Notes under the pieces: generated by a model
Told to the model about the DNA's origin: nothing
The model's database searches: none
What the model saw: only the letters and a program-made list of their open reading frames with translations
DNA from: Oscarella lobularis
Taxonomy: Eukaryota > Porifera > Homoscleromorpha > Homosclerophorida > Oscarellidae
Length of the DNA: 64,000 nucleotides
NCBI RefSeq assembly: GCF_947507565.1
Contig: NC_089176.1
Location: forward strand, 2,418,001-2,482,000
Direction: 5' to 3'
Shown here: piece after piece, positions 27,653 to 42,600 of the stretch
How positions within the stretch are numbered: the first letter of the stretch is position 1
How the letters are laid out: each line of letters opens with the position of its first letter
Program-made: the position numbers and the translations under genes

Positions 27653-30600
27653 TCAGTGTGCAACGTACCAGGCGTGGATGTTAGAATGACTAACAGACAG
27701 AAGTCGTTTTGAGTCGAACGAAAATTGAACTGCAGCGACGCAGTCGTCGTGAGACGTGAAATCCTGAAATGTTCCAGCATCAAAATCAATAATTTTCACG
27801 ATACGATCTGGTGAAATAGATGACGAGTTAATTACGTAAAAAACTTCACTCAAAGCCAACCTCCACATCCAACAGCAATAAGATGCCCGTTTGGAGAAAC
27901 GTCTATACACGTTGGCCAATGTGTCAGAGTCAAAGAACGAATAACCTATCGCGTGATATAGAACACCACATCAATTATAATCAAACGGATTCATATACTG
28001 TACCAGTTTTTGCTCAAGAGAATAAATCAGCATTTCCTTGTTTAAGCTATAGCCTGAATAGACAATCAGTGACGGATCCGTCGGACAAAACCGAGCCAAA
28101 GTCGGCGGAATATCCCGAAACCATTCCTGAAAAAGCACGTACGTAAACCTCACAAAAAATTGAATCGCTTAGGTACCTCGCCGCTTTTTTGACGCTCATC
28201 TATTGGCGGTGCCGGAAAAGTGAGCCAGTCGACGATTTCACACCGATCCGTGGACCAATCCGATTGCCACACGCTGACACGCTGATCTCGGGCAGCAGCA
28301 AGCCAAAGACATTTCCCGTCCTGCGCAAAAAAAGAACAGACCTCAGCTGACATCTGCAGACTTTCTCTAAAAAACCTACGTCCGTGTTTGCTACTGATAA
28401 ATCCGATATGGGAACCCGTTTGTGCTCTCGTATTATTCGTATTGTCAGTCCTGTTGACGGGCTGCTCACAGCCACGAGACCGCTCAGACAAGCCGATATC
28501 AATACATGCCCTAATGAATCAATATTGCTTCAAGTACATACTCGATTTTAATAAAGTCATTCTATTGTACCGTCTTTTGAGAATTCCATGCAAGTTATTG
28601 CCGATCCGTGCGGCTGAATTTTTCGCCTCATGTCCTCCGCATTGATGTCGAAAAAGCGAATCGTTCCATTCGCGTAGCCGCCAGCGCAGAGAGGATAGCA
28701 CGGCTTATCGGACGAATGATCGCTTGGGAGATCGATGACAGGAGAGAAACACAAGCAGGTGCAGGGCTACAATAAAGCGTATCCGTCAAAGAAAAATTCA
28801 CAGAAAAAGGTAATCACCTGATTTACGACTTGAAATTGAAGTCGCTGCTCTCGTTCGGTGCCCGACCAGATTCTCAAGCAGCCGTCGTCGGACGACGATC
28901 CAAATAAATCGAATGTCGGTCCAATGAACGATATGCCAGTTATCTAGAAGAGAAACAATAAGTCAAATGAAAGGAAGCATATGTCTCTCTACTTTCTTTG
29001 GATGCCCTGTGACCATATGAACCATTGTCTTGTCTTTCCAGTTGACGCACCATAAAGTGCCGTGCGCTGTGCCAACAATTCCCTAAAATTTTTTTGAGTG
29101 TCGTTTTCGGCTATGGATTATTTTCCGTGGATAAAATGAAGTACCAGCTCAAAGTCGTCGTCGAACGAGGCGGCAGTTAGCGGTCCGTCTAACGTCATGT
29201 CACTTTCAACTGTAATGCTCGTCGCCCTGAAATTATTGATAGCGTGGAATATTGCGATTTCATTTTATTGTCTCACTTTCGAGACTCTTCGTCTTGTAGA
29301 GCATCTCTTACGCCCGCTACGCACCAAAGGCTTACTTTCCCGTTCACACCACCGCACACCAAATAGTCTCCATTGGAGAATATCTGAGCTGTACGTTTAT
29401 TCAAATAATTACTAACTTAGTTCAATCAACAGTCGTCTCTCTTACTGATTTCTGCGTCTTCGGCTTGCCAGTGCAAACAGCACGTATTCGTCATTAAATT
29501 CCATGCAGATATCACTCCTAGTATAATTTAATTAATTAATTAATTGAGGGCCTAAACTTTGATTCTAAGGGCCTAAATAATAAATTGAGGGCCTAAACCT
29601 TGATTCAAAAGACCTAAATAATAAATTGAGGGCCTAAACTTTGATTCAAAGGGCCTAAATAATAAATTCAGGGCCTAAACTTTGACTCTGAGAGCCGAAA
29701 TAATAAATTCAGGGCCTAAACTTTGATTCTAAGAGCCTAAATAATAAACTGAGGGCCTAAACCTTGATTCTAAGTGTCAAAATAGTAAATTCAGGGCCTA
29801 AACTTCGATTCTAAGATCCTAAATAACAAATTCAAGGCCTAAATTTTGATTCTGAGGGCCTAAATAATAAATTCAGAGCCCAAACTTTGATTCTAAAAGC
29901 CTAAAAATAAATTCAGGGCCTAAACAATAAATTGAGGGCCTAAACCCTGATTCTAAGAGCCTAAATAAGAAATTGAGAGCCTAAACTTTGATTCTAAAGG
30001 CCTAAATAATAAATTCAGGGCCTAAACTTTGATTCTAAAGGCCTAAATAATAAATTCAACGCCTAAACTTTGATTCTAAGAATCGAAATAATAAATTGAG
30101 GGCCTAAACCTTGATTCTAAGTGCCTAAATAATAAATTGATGGCCTAAACTTTGATTCTAAGGACCTAAATAATGAATTCAGGGCCTAAACTTTGACTCT
30201 AAAGGCCTAAATAATTAATTGAGGGCCAAAACTTTGATTCTAAAGGTCTAAATAATAAATTGAGGACCTAAACTTTGATTCTGATAGCCGAAATAATAAA
30301 TTGATGGCCTAAACTTTGATTCTAAGGACCTAAATAGTAAATTCAGGGCCTAAACTTTGATTCTAAGAGCCTAAATAATAAATTCAGGGCCTAAACTTTG
30401 AATCTAGAGACCTAAAAATAAATTTAGAGCCTAAACTTTGATTATAAGGGCCTAAACAATAAATTGAGGGCCTAAACCTTGATTCTAAGAGCCTAAATAA
30501 GAAATTGAGAGCCTAAACTTTGATTCTAAGGGCCTAAAAATAAATTCAGGGATTAAACTTTGATTCTAAGGGCCTAAATAATAAATTCAACGCCTAAACT

Positions 30601-33600
30601 TTGATTCTAAGGACCTAAATAATTAATTCAGGGCCTAAACTTTGATTCTAAAGGCCTAAATAGTAAATTCAGGGCCTAAAATTTGATTATAAAGGCCTAA
30701 ATAATAAATTGAGGGCCTAAACCTTGATTCAAAAGACCTAAATATTAATTGAGGACATAAACCTTGATTCTAAAGACCTAAATAATAAAATGAGGGCCTA
30801 AACTTTGATTCTAAAAGCCTAAATAATAAATTCAGTGCCTAAACTTTGATTCTAAGAGCCTAAATAATAAACTGAGGGCCTAAACCTTGAATCTAAGTAC
30901 CTAAATCATAAATTCAGGGCCTAAACTTTGATTCTAAGAGCCTAAATAATAAACTGAGGGCCTAAACCTTGATTCTAAGTACCTAAATAATAAATTGAGG
31001 ACCCAACTTTGATTCTAAAGGCCTAAATAATAAATTCAGAGCCTAAACTTTGATTCTAAGGACCTAAATAATGAATTCAGGGCCAAAACTTTGATTCTAA
31101 AGGCCTAAATAGTGAATTCAGGGCCTAAACTTTGATTATAAAGGCCTAAATAATAAATTGATGGCCTAAACCTTGATTCTAAGGACCTAAATAATAAAAT
31201 GAGGGCCTAAACTTTGATTCTAAAAGCCTAAATAATAAATTCAGGGCCTAAACTTTGATTCTAAGAGCCTAAATAATAAATTCAGAGCCTAAACTTTGAT
31301 TCTAAGGGCCTAAATAATAAACTGAGGGCCTAAACTTTGATTCTAAGTGCCTAAATAGCAAAATTCAGGTCCTAAACTTTGATTCTAAGGGCCTAAATAA
31401 TAAATTGAGGGCCTAAATTTTGATTCTGAGGGCCTAAATAATAAATTGAGGGCCTAAACTTTGAATCTAAGAGCCTAAATAATAAATTGAGAGCCTAAAC
31501 TTTGATTCTAAGGACCTAAATAATAAACTGAGGGCTTAAACTTTGATTCTAAAGACCTAAATAATAAATTCAGGGCCTAAACCTTCATTCTAAGGGCCTA
31601 AACAAGAAATTGAGAGCCTAAACTTTGATTGTAAAGGCCTAAATAATAAATTCAGGACCTAAACTTTGATTCTAAAGGCCTAAATAATAAATTCAGGGCC
31701 TAAACTTTGATTCTAAGGGCCTAAATAATAAACTGAGGGCCTAAACCTTGATTCTAAGTGCCTAAATAGCAAAATTCAGGGCCTAAACTTTGATTCTAAG
31801 GGCCTAAATAATAAATTGAGGGCCTAAATTTTGATTCTGAGGGCCTAAATAATAAATTGAGACCCTAAACCTTGATTCTAAGAGCCTAAATAATAAATTC
31901 AGGGCCTAAACTTTAATTCTAAAGGCCTAAAAATAAATTCAGGGCCTAAACAATAAATTGAGGGCCTAAACCTTGATTCTAAGAGCCTAAATAAGAAATT
32001 GAGAGCCTAAACTTTGATTCTAAGGGCCTAAATAATAAATTCAACGCCTAAACTTTGATTCTAAGAATCGAAATAATAAATTGAGGGCCTAAACCTTGAT
32101 TCTAAGTGCCTAAATAGTAAAATTCAGGGCATAAACTTTGATTCTAAGAGCATAAATAATAAATTCAGGGCCTAAACTTTGATTCTAAGAGCCTAAATAA
32201 TAAACTGAGGGCCTAAACATTGATTCTAAGTACCTAAATAATAAATTGAGGGCCTAAACTTTGATTCTAAAGGCCTAAATAATAAATTCAGAGCCTAAAC
32301 TTTGATTCTAAGGACCGAAATAATTAATTCAGGGCCTAAACTTTGATTCTAAGTGCCTAAATAGTAAATTCAGGGCCTAAACTTTGATTCTAAGGGCCTA
32401 AATAATAAATTGAGGGCCTAAACCTTGATTCTAAGGACCTAAATAATAAAATGAGGGCCTAAACTTTGATTCTAAAAGCCTAAACAATAAATTCAGGGCC
32501 TAAACTTTGATTCTAAGGGCCTAAATAATAAATTGAGGGCCTAAATTTTGATTCTGAGGGCCTAGATAATAAATTGAGGGCCTAAACCTTGATTCTAAGA
32601 GCCTAAATAATAAATTCAGGGCCTAAACTTTGATTCTAAGGGCCTAAAAATAAATTCAGGGCCTAAATAATAAATTGATGGCCTAAACCTTGATTCTAAG
32701 GACCTAAATAATAAAATGAGGGCCTAAACTTTGATTCTAAGGGCCTAAATAATAAATTGAGGGCCTAAATTTTGATTCTAAGGGCCTAAAAATAAATTCA
32801 GGGCCTAAACTTTGAATCTAAGAGCCTAAATAATAAATTGAGAGCCTAAACTTTGATTCTAAGGACCTAAATAATAAATTGAGGGCTTAAACTTTGATTC
32901 TAAAGACCTAAATAATAAATTCAGGGCCTAAACCTTCATTCTAAGGGCCTAAACAAGAAATTGAGAGCCTAAACTTTGATTCTAAAGGCCTAAATAATAA
33001 ATTCAGGACCTAAACCTTGATTCTAAGTGCCTAAATAGCAAAATTCAGGGCCTAAACTTTGATTCTAAGGGCCTAAATAATAAATTGAGGGCCTAAATTT
33101 TGATTCTGAGGGCCTAAATAATAAATTGAGAACCTAAACCTTGATTCTAAGAGCCTAAATAATAAATTCAGGGCCTAAACTTTGATTCTAAAGGCCTAAA
33201 AATAAATTCAGGGCCTAAACAATAAATTGAGGGCCTAAACCTTGATTCTAAGAGCCTAAATAAGAAATTGAGAGCCTAAACTTTGATTCTAAGAGCCTAA
33301 AAATAAATTCAGGGATTAAACTTTGATTCTAAGGGCCTAAATAATAAATTCAACGCCTAAACTTTGATTCTAAGGACCTAAATAATTAATTCAGGGCTTA
33401 AACTTTGATTCTAAAGGCCTAAATAATAAATTGAGGGCCTAAACTTTGATTCTAAAGGCCTAAATAATAAATTCAACGCCTAAACTTTGATTCTAAGAAT
33501 CGAAATAATAAACTGAGGGCCTAAACCTTGATTCTAAAAGCCTAAAAAATAAATTGAGAGCCTAAACTTTGATTCTAAGGGCCTAAAAATAAATTCAGGG

Positions 33601-36600
33601 CCTAAACTTTGAATCTAAGAGCCTAAATAATAAATTGAGAGCCTAAACTTTGATTCTAAGGACCTAAATAATAAATTGAGGGCTTAAACTTTGATTCTAA
33701 AGACCTAAATAATAAATTCAGGGCCTAAACCTTCATTCTAAGGGCCTAAACAAGAAATTGAGAGCCTAAACTTTGATTCTAAAGGCCTAAATAATAAATT
33801 CAGGACCTAAACCTTGATTCTAAGTGCCTAAATAGCAAAATTCAGGGCCTAAACTTTGATTCTAAGGGCCTAAATAATAAATTGAGGGCCTTAATTTTGA
33901 TTCTGAGGGCCTAAATAATAAATTGAGACCCTAAACCTTGATTCTAAGATCCTTAATAATAAATTTAGGGCCTAAACTTTGATTCTAAAGGCCTAAAAAT
34001 AAATTCAGGGCCTAAACAATAAACTGAGGGCCTAAACCTTGATTCTAAGAGCCTACATAAGAAATTGAGAGCCTAAACTTTGAATCTGATAGCCGAAATA
34101 ATAAATTGAGGGCCTAAACTTTGATTCTAAGAATCGAAATTATAAATTGAGGGCCTAAACCTTGATTCTAAGTGCCTAAATAATAAATTGATGGCCTAAA
34201 CTTTGATTCTAAGGACCTAAATAATGAATTCAGGGCCTAAACTTTGACTCTAAAGGCCTAAATAATTAATTGAGGGCCAACGCTTTGATTCTAAGTGCCT
34301 AAATAGTAAATTCAGAACCTAAACTTTGATTCTAAAGGCCTAAATAATAAATCCAGTGCCTAAACTTTGATTCTAAAGGTCTAAATAATAAATTGAGGAC
34401 CTAAACTTTGATTCTGATAGCCGAAATAATAAATTGATGGCCTAAACTTTGATTCTAAGGACCTAAATAGTAAATTCAGGGCCTAAACTTTGATTCTAAG
34501 AGCCTAAATAATAAATTCAGGGCCTAAACTTTGAATCTAGAGACCTAAAAATAAATTTAGGGCCTAAACTTTGATTATAAGGGCCTAAACAATAAATTGA
34601 GGGCCTAAACCTTGATTCTAAGAGCCTAAATAAGAAATTGAGAGCCTAAACTTTGATTCTAAGGGCCTAAAAATAAATTCAGGGATTAAACTTTGATTCT
34701 AAGGGCCTAAATAATAAATTCAACGCCTAAACTTTGATTCTAAGGACCTAAATAATTAATTCAGGGCCTAAACTTTGATTCTAAAGGCCTAAATAGTAAA
34801 TTCAGGGCCTAAAATTTGATTATAAAGGCCTAAATAATAAATTGAGAGCCTAAACCTTGATTCAAAAGACCTAAATATTAATTGAGGACATAAACTTTGA
34901 TTCTAAGGACCTAAATAATAAAATGAGGGCCTAAACTTTGATTCTAAAAGCCTAAATAATAAATTCAGGGCCTAAACTTTGATTCTAAGAGCCTAAATAA
35001 TAAACTGAGGGCCTAAACCTTGATTCTAAGTACCTAAATAATAAATTGAGGACCCAACTTTGATTCTAAAGGCCTAAATAATAAATTCAGAGCCTAAACT
35101 TTGATTCTAAGGACCTAAATAATGAATTCAGGGCCTAAACTTTGATTCTAAAGGCCTAAATAGTAAATTCAGGGCCTAAACTTTGATTATAAAGGCCTAA
35201 ATAATAAATTGAGGGCCTAAACCTTGATTCTAAGGACCTAAATAATAAAATGAGGGCCTAAACTTTGATTCTAAAAGCCTAAATAATAAATTCAGGGCCT
35301 AAACTTTGATTCTAAGGGCCTAAATAATAAACTGAGGGCTTAAACCTTGATTCTAAGTGCCTAAATAGTAAAATTCAGGGCCTAAACTTTGATTCTAAGA
35401 GCATAAATAATAAATTCAGGGCCTAAACTTTGATTCTAAGAGCCTAAAAATAAATTCAGGGCCTAAATAATAAAATGAGGACCTAAAATTTGATTCTAAA
35501 AGCCTAAATAATAAATTGATGGCCTAAACTTTGATTCTAAGAGCCTAAATAATAAACTGAGGGCCTAAACATTGATTCTAAGTACCTAAATAATAAATTG
35601 AGGGCCTAAACTTTGATTCTAAAGGCCTAAATAATAAATTCAGAGCCTAAACTTTGATTCTAAGGACCGAAATAATTAATTCAGGGCCTAAACTTTGATT
35701 CTAAAGGCCTAAATAATAAAATGAGGACCTAAACTTTGATTCTAAAAGCCTAAATAATAAATTCAGGGCCTAAACTTTGATTCTAAGGGCCTAAATAATA
35801 AACTGAGGGCCTAAACCTTGATTCTAAGTGCCTAAATAGTAAATTCAGGGCCTAAACTTTGATTCTAAGGGCCTAAATAATAAATTGAGGGCCTAAATTT
35901 TGATTCTGAGGGCCTAAATAATAAATTGAGGGCCTAAACCTTGATTCTAAGAGCCTAAATAATAAATTCAGGGCCTAAACTTTGATTCTAAGGGCCTAAA
36001 AATAAATTCAGGGCCTAAATAATAAATTGATGGCCTAAACCTTGATTCTAAGGACCTAAATAATAAAATGAGGGCCTAAACTTTGATTCTAAAAGCCTAA
36101 ATAATAAATTCAGGGCCTAAACTTTGCTTCTAAGTGCTTAAAAATAAATTCAGGGCCTAAACTTTGATTCTAAGGGCCTAAATAATAAATTCAGGGCCTT
36201 AACTTTGAATCTAAGAGCCTAAATAGTAAACTGAGAGCCTAAACCTTGATTCTAAGAGCCTAAATAATAAATTGAGGGCCTAAACCTTGATTCTAAGTGC
36301 CTAAATAGTAAATTCAGGGCCTAAACTTTGATTCTAAGGGCCTAAATAATAAATTCAGAGCCTAAACTTTGATTCTAAGAGCCTAAATAATAAATTGAGG
36401 GCCTAAACTTTGAATCTAAGAGCCTAAATAATAAATTGAGGGCCTAAACCTTGATTCTAAGGGCCTAAATAATAAATTCAGGGCCTAAACCTTGATTCTA
36501 AGGGCCTAAATAATAAATTCAGGGCCTAAACCTTGATTCTAAGGGCCTAAATAATAAATTCAGGGCCTAAACTTTGATTCTAAGAACCTAAAAATAAATT

Positions 36601-39600
36601 CAGGGAAACTTTGATTCTAAGTGCCTAAAAATAAATTGAGGGCCTAAACTTTGATTCTAAGGGCCTAATTAAAATTTCTATTGCGTGTTCTCGTCGTATT
36701 GCTAACCTGCTGTTGATCCAACGTAGAGCGTCTTTTCGTCAGCATAACATAGACTCGTGAATTCCAGAAAACGATTCTAAAATTTTGTCTAAACAACTGT
36801 GAAGACCGAAGAAGCTTCTCCTCTTTCACCTTTCTCGCAGATCTTTTAATTTCCTTTGGAATTTCAGGCTCAAAAACCTATAAAAGCATATACATATAAT
36901 TTGTCCAAGATTTCTCTCTGGTTTCTTACATTGAACTCTACTTGATCACCCTTCTCTTCGATTCGCCAGAATTGCAGAGCAGCGGCGTTGGAACCGACAG
37001 TGACAAACTCTCCGGCGACGTACGGATTCCACGCGATGGAATGAAACGCCGCCGCCGGCGAACACCGCGCCACAGTGAGCAAGTCAAAGTCGCGCGCATC
37101 CCACAAGGCCAAAACGGGCTCCGCGTAGTCTCCTATAGTATTGTGTGAGAGAAAATAATTATTAGAAGCAAGTGAGGCAAATATTGATCCGTCTTTACCT
37201 GTAGACAACATGTACTGGTCGTCACGTGAAAATTCCAGTGATACAATCTGTGCCTTGTGATATGATAGAACCTAAACGACGTACTGCACATAGAACGTGT
37301 AACGAATACTTCATTTATAAGAACCTTCTTGCACGTGAGTGTCGCCACGTCCCATATGTTGATCTGACTGGGAGAGCGTCTCGAGGCTCCTGATGCCGAA
37401 GCTAGAACCTGAAGCAAAAAAACTACGCTAGAAAATAATCCTCTCTCAAATCAATAAATATGACTTGTCCATCATGTTGCACAGCCATGGTAGATATTTC
37501 CTCGACGTGACCTGAAGAGAACGGTGTAAATTTGCTCGGTGCACTCTAACGACTGACTACCAATCAGCTGCTTTTGCTGTGACGTCGCCAGATTTTCGAC
37601 GACTACTAACGATCCACAGCTATAAGCAAACAATCCTAAGAAAATATGTAATAGCTCTAAAAATTCTTCTCTCCTCTAATAATTGCGACTGCGTACTGCA
37701 ATATTTTTTACCTGTTTGGTAATGCCAAATCATATTATTTCGCCCATTTCCATTGTATCCGAGAACGCTATCAAGTTGAATTCCGGCTTCGTCTTGTGGA
37801 GCGACGTAGCATCTCTAAACAAAAGCAAACGAATTCTCACATCTGTTCTAATGTCGTGGGAATGAAACCTTCGCTAGACTTGATCCCTTCTTCCTGGCGC
37901 GAAAGTGACAGAAGGCAATTGGCTCAGACGTTGACATATCCTCAATCAAGCCGAGATCTTCTTCAGAAGGCAACGCTGGATCCTATAGAAGAAAACTCAT
38001 CAACGTGAATCTAAAAGGAAAAATCGTGCACTGCAGCTACAATCTCAGCGACGTCGTAGGACGAGCTCGATTCGCTTTCGTCCTCGTATCTGTTTTCTCT
38101 CGGGGGACGTTGCAGCTGCCGCGGCGGCACCGATGTTTGCTCCGCTTCGACCGTCGTGTCAAGGACGAGTGATCGTTTTGACGTGGGCGGAGAGCGCGGC
38201 GTCGGAACGGGAACGTCTCGGCGGGGAATCAAGTCGGCGGCCGTGAGACGATCGTCGTCGTCGTCGCCGTCGTTTTCCGTCACATCGTCGCTCCAAGCAA
38301 CTCTAAAGATCGACGACGTAAGTACTTGCGCACAAAAGCGATCTATAGCATTGCCTCTGCCTTGTCGGTTTGCCGAGAAAATCCCAAACGAATATAGCGT
38401 CTCCGACGGTGACGAGAGTCGATCCATCGGGAGTGAATCTCATTTCACTGATGTCGCTTGAATGTCCGATGAAAACCTAGTACAAGAAATAATCCACTGT
38501 CGTAGAAATACTCAATGGTGGGCGTGCGAAGAGGGTCTGGGGAACCATACATATAACGTACCGGTATTCCTTATATGTATGCTGCAGTAATTGGGAACTG
38601 AGTTTAAATCTGGCGGTAAACCGTAAAGACCAGTTTCTTTGCCTATAAAGTCTGAAGGTTTGGGTAAAGGACTTCTATATTCGTGGATTAAGGGAAGGGG
38701 CCCCCTTTGAGGGAAAAGCTTAGAGACACGTCGTTTGCCCGCAAAAACGGTCTTCTCGCGTAGAGAACTTTAAAAAACTTGAAAAAAAAACCGACACTTG
38801 ACACAAACCACACGGAAGACGGTGCTATGGAGGTTTATCCGGTGACAGAGGTGCCCCAGGAGCTGGGAGAGAGATGCGAGAACTAGGAAGGCGTGCAATG
38901 TTACACCCTTGTCAAGTGAGGAATGAGACGACCACCGGGTCATAGTGTCTCAAGCCTTGGGGAGTGTTGCCAATCTCCCTTCTATCCTAGCCACGAGCTC
39001 TGCTCTGCTCCATCTGATTAGTACTTGTAAACGCTGGGTATTTATACTCATACGCGACTAGGGACGAATGACTGCAGCTATTCACGATCAAAAAGTGACA
39101 AAAAGTGCTTCGTTTGAACCGAAACTCTACCAATCGGCCGCAAATCCATTTCTGCCGACAAAAACAAACGAAATTTTGTTGTAAATCAATTCAAAATGCG
39201 AAAACGACAGCGGAATGTGTGCTACGTACGCAAGACACGCCTTGTCACGCGATATTGAGCAACGCATGACGTCAATGTCGCGTTGCTACGAAATGCCCTA
39301 ATACGAGAAGTAGAAGCGATGAATCGGTCGCAAAATGCATTGTGGGTCTATTCTAAAGACAAGGAGTCGCTATTTGGACGCGAAAAGCGAACGCATACGC
39401 AGTTACGGCAGTACGCTTGGTCAGCAAAATCAAGGCGCTACGTCCGATTCTATGACAAACGTGCGCACGTGCGCTGCACGTGACACGCAAACAATCCGAC
39501 GAAAACGCTACGTAGCTAGACTATTCGACCCGTTTCTCGTCAAATGACCTAACCAATGGGCAGGGTATGTCCGATACTGTGCACGTTTCACAGTATAACG

Positions 39601-42600
39601 GGACTAAAATGCGCGAGTGCGGACAAAATGATGTGGCATCTCGTCTGCGTTGAAAAAGACGGTGTAGCCGTCTCTTCTCCAGTAATTATTGCAAGGGAGG
39701 GCCGTCAAAACAAGTAGTATGGGTTGGCGATAGGCGAGTAAGGAGGGTTGGGGCCGAGTAACGTACTTGGAAATTGATGTCCAGCTTCATTTTATAATCC
39801 CACACTTTGATGACTTTGTCGCCGGCTGTCGACAGATACTTTCCATTGGGACTCACCACCATGCTCGTACACGAGCTTCGGTGAATATTCGATACCTGTT
39901 GTAGGCGATAACGTCGTTGCAGCGAGGAAAATCGATTCTTACTTCCGTCAGTATTCGTCCCGTTTCCGAGTCGAACTTGAGCAGTCGGCACTGCGACGTC
40001 ATGACGAGAATGTGACCGGACGAGAAGGAAACTTGCGTAGGGCTGTCCAGTTCGGAATCGGCCGGACCGCCGGAATTGGGCTCAGCCAGAACGCTCCCAA
40101 TATCAAGACAAAGAACCTAAAAAACGAAATTGCGTGCTCATTGGATAAAAATGCGTATGTCATTTCTACTTCATCGAGTGTGATTGGATCGACGACTGTT
40201 ACGGCGTACTGCGACGGTCCGATGAGCGCCGCCTGCGTGCTAGCCGCGTTTACGGCCAAAACGTGCGAGGACGACGTGGCGGGCAGCTTGCGCGCGACGA
40301 CGTTGGCGAGAATGCGTACGACTGGACACGATTGCTGGGTGGAGTCGTACAGAACGATGAGACCGTCCGTGGAACAGCTGATCAGACGCTGGCCGTCCGG
40401 GGTGAAGACGAGACCACAGACTCTCTCGCTGTGATGCCTAGAAAAGAGAAATTGTTTAATTAATATTCAGCGTCGCTATCTTCTTTACCTGTACTCCGCT
40501 AGAAGATTTGTGTTCGTTACGTGGAAGACGCGAACGCAGCCGATGTCTGATCCAAATGCGAAGCAATTGCGCGTCGGATGATAGGCAATGCAGGAGGGAA
40601 TTTCGTCAGGCGCCTGAAAGTCAAATTCCTACGGGACCGAACTGCGTAAGAGTCTTGTTTCTGCTCTCGTATATTCTTGCCTGCGCGTTCTGAGCTAGAT
40701 TCCACACGCGAATCGTCTGGTCTTCTGACGACGTGACGAAGTGCTGACGTCGATTGTGGACGTCCACGGCGAGAACGGCATCGGCGTGAGAACGAAGCAA
40801 AGTCGTGCAGGACTGCGAGGAAGCATCCAGAACACCGATGTCACCCTAGACCCGAAAGAAAATTATAGATGCACCTTCAAAGGGCATAAATAATCGTTAC
40901 CTTATCAGATGACACGGCAACCTTGAGTCCATCCGACGACACGCAGACGGATAGAACACCGCCTTCAAGTTCTAGATAGAAAAGGGGAATTGCGGTGAGT
41001 CCTAATATAAGACTCAAAAATTCGTTTATACCTGTTTCAAGAAATGGACCGGTGAAGTCCGTCTTCCACAGTCTCAAGAGTCCGTCGGCCGAGCCGACGG
41101 CGAGAAACACTTCGCTGGCGGCGATGCAGCGAACGGAATGCGCCGAATCGACGTGCGACGTCGCCACGGAAGGAATTGACGGATGAGGAAGCGGACTCGC
41201 TGGAACGACGCGAAGCAGACACACGTCCTTATAGCTCATCTCGAAAACGTGTCCCGACTCGCTACTCGCATATCTGAAGCACGTTCCAAATTCAATAATT
41301 TCGAAAGGGAATGACTGATTTCTTACATTTTTCTGTCGTCTATTGGCTGATTGGCTTGATAGGCCAATTCGAAGGCGATGTCCGTGAAATTGACCTGATG
41401 GTGTTCGCCCAAATTGACGGGACACGAGCGCAGCGTGTTGTCCTTGACGCGCCAAAATCGAACGTTGTCGCGACCGCAAGAAATCATTCTATAGTCAGAA
41501 AATAATTTTCAGCTATATATAATTAATGCAACCTAATTTCTCGTTTGGAACCTCGTGTCGTCGAAGGGAGCGATTTTGAGACAGGCGACGTGAACGTCCG
41601 TGTGCGCCTTCGAGATCGTGCTGATGCGAAGCGAGTGCAAGTGCCTCGGCTTTCGCGACGTCACGTCAGCCGACGACACGTCCCTCACACAAACAAACTA
41701 AAGAAGAAAAAATATACAATAAATAACCGGCGATCTCTTTCTGTTAGAGAGAGAACTCACGTGTTTTCCGTGCGTGTCTCTGCCGACTGTGACGAGCACC
41801 GAGCCACTGTGGGAAAGACTGATCGCGTGGAGGGACGTCGCTTGCGATTGGATGATGGCCAGCGAGTGGCCCTTGGGAAAGTTCCACAGGCGGATGACGG
41901 GATTCGATCCGCTCTGCGTCGACGCTAGAAGGGTCGAAGAGCTGTTCAGCGAAAAAGCTGAAACCTATAGAAAATGATTTTTTCTTGCGGTAGATACGTG
42001 TATCTATCATTTTTGTTCTCGTTTCGCTTACGGGTTGAGTGTGTCCGATAAAAAATCTCTGCTGTCTTGAGACGGCTTCCATGGCAACGATAACGCCGTG
42101 ACAAGCGAAGACGACTTCACAGCAATCGTGCGACCACAAAAGCTAGAAATTGCCTAAACTAAATACTTTATCTGTATCATTTTTTTTCAAATCTTACTTG
42201 TCGACACGCCGATCCACTATAACCAATCACGTGCCGTAGCTTGAGTATAGGATCAGGAGTAAGACTCTAAAACGAGAAGGAAAATATAGGCAAAATCCTT
42301 TCTTCCGTACTACATACCTTATAGTTTTGCTTTCGACTTGTGGACGCTTGAACGAAACTCGAATTATTCTCAATGGGCTCCTTTCATACAAAAAATAGAA
42401 ATACTTTTCGACCACAAATGAATATACGTTACTTCGTGAATTCTGACGTCGTCATCCGACTCAGCATAGACGTGAATCTCGCCTCGATGATCAGCCTCGA
42501 TCTTAACCGGTTCATTCACCCCGACTTCAGGCAGTTCCCGCTTAGTCATTTCCTTTCTCTTCTTCTTCTTCTTCTCCACAGAAGCTTGAGGCAAAGGCGG

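Noticed and set aside
29545-36669. CRISPR-like or telomere-like array
   Set aside because: There are no unique spacers; the whole 41-bp unit repeats. The core TTTAGGCCC is not the TTAGGG telomere motif, and the array lies inside a gene.
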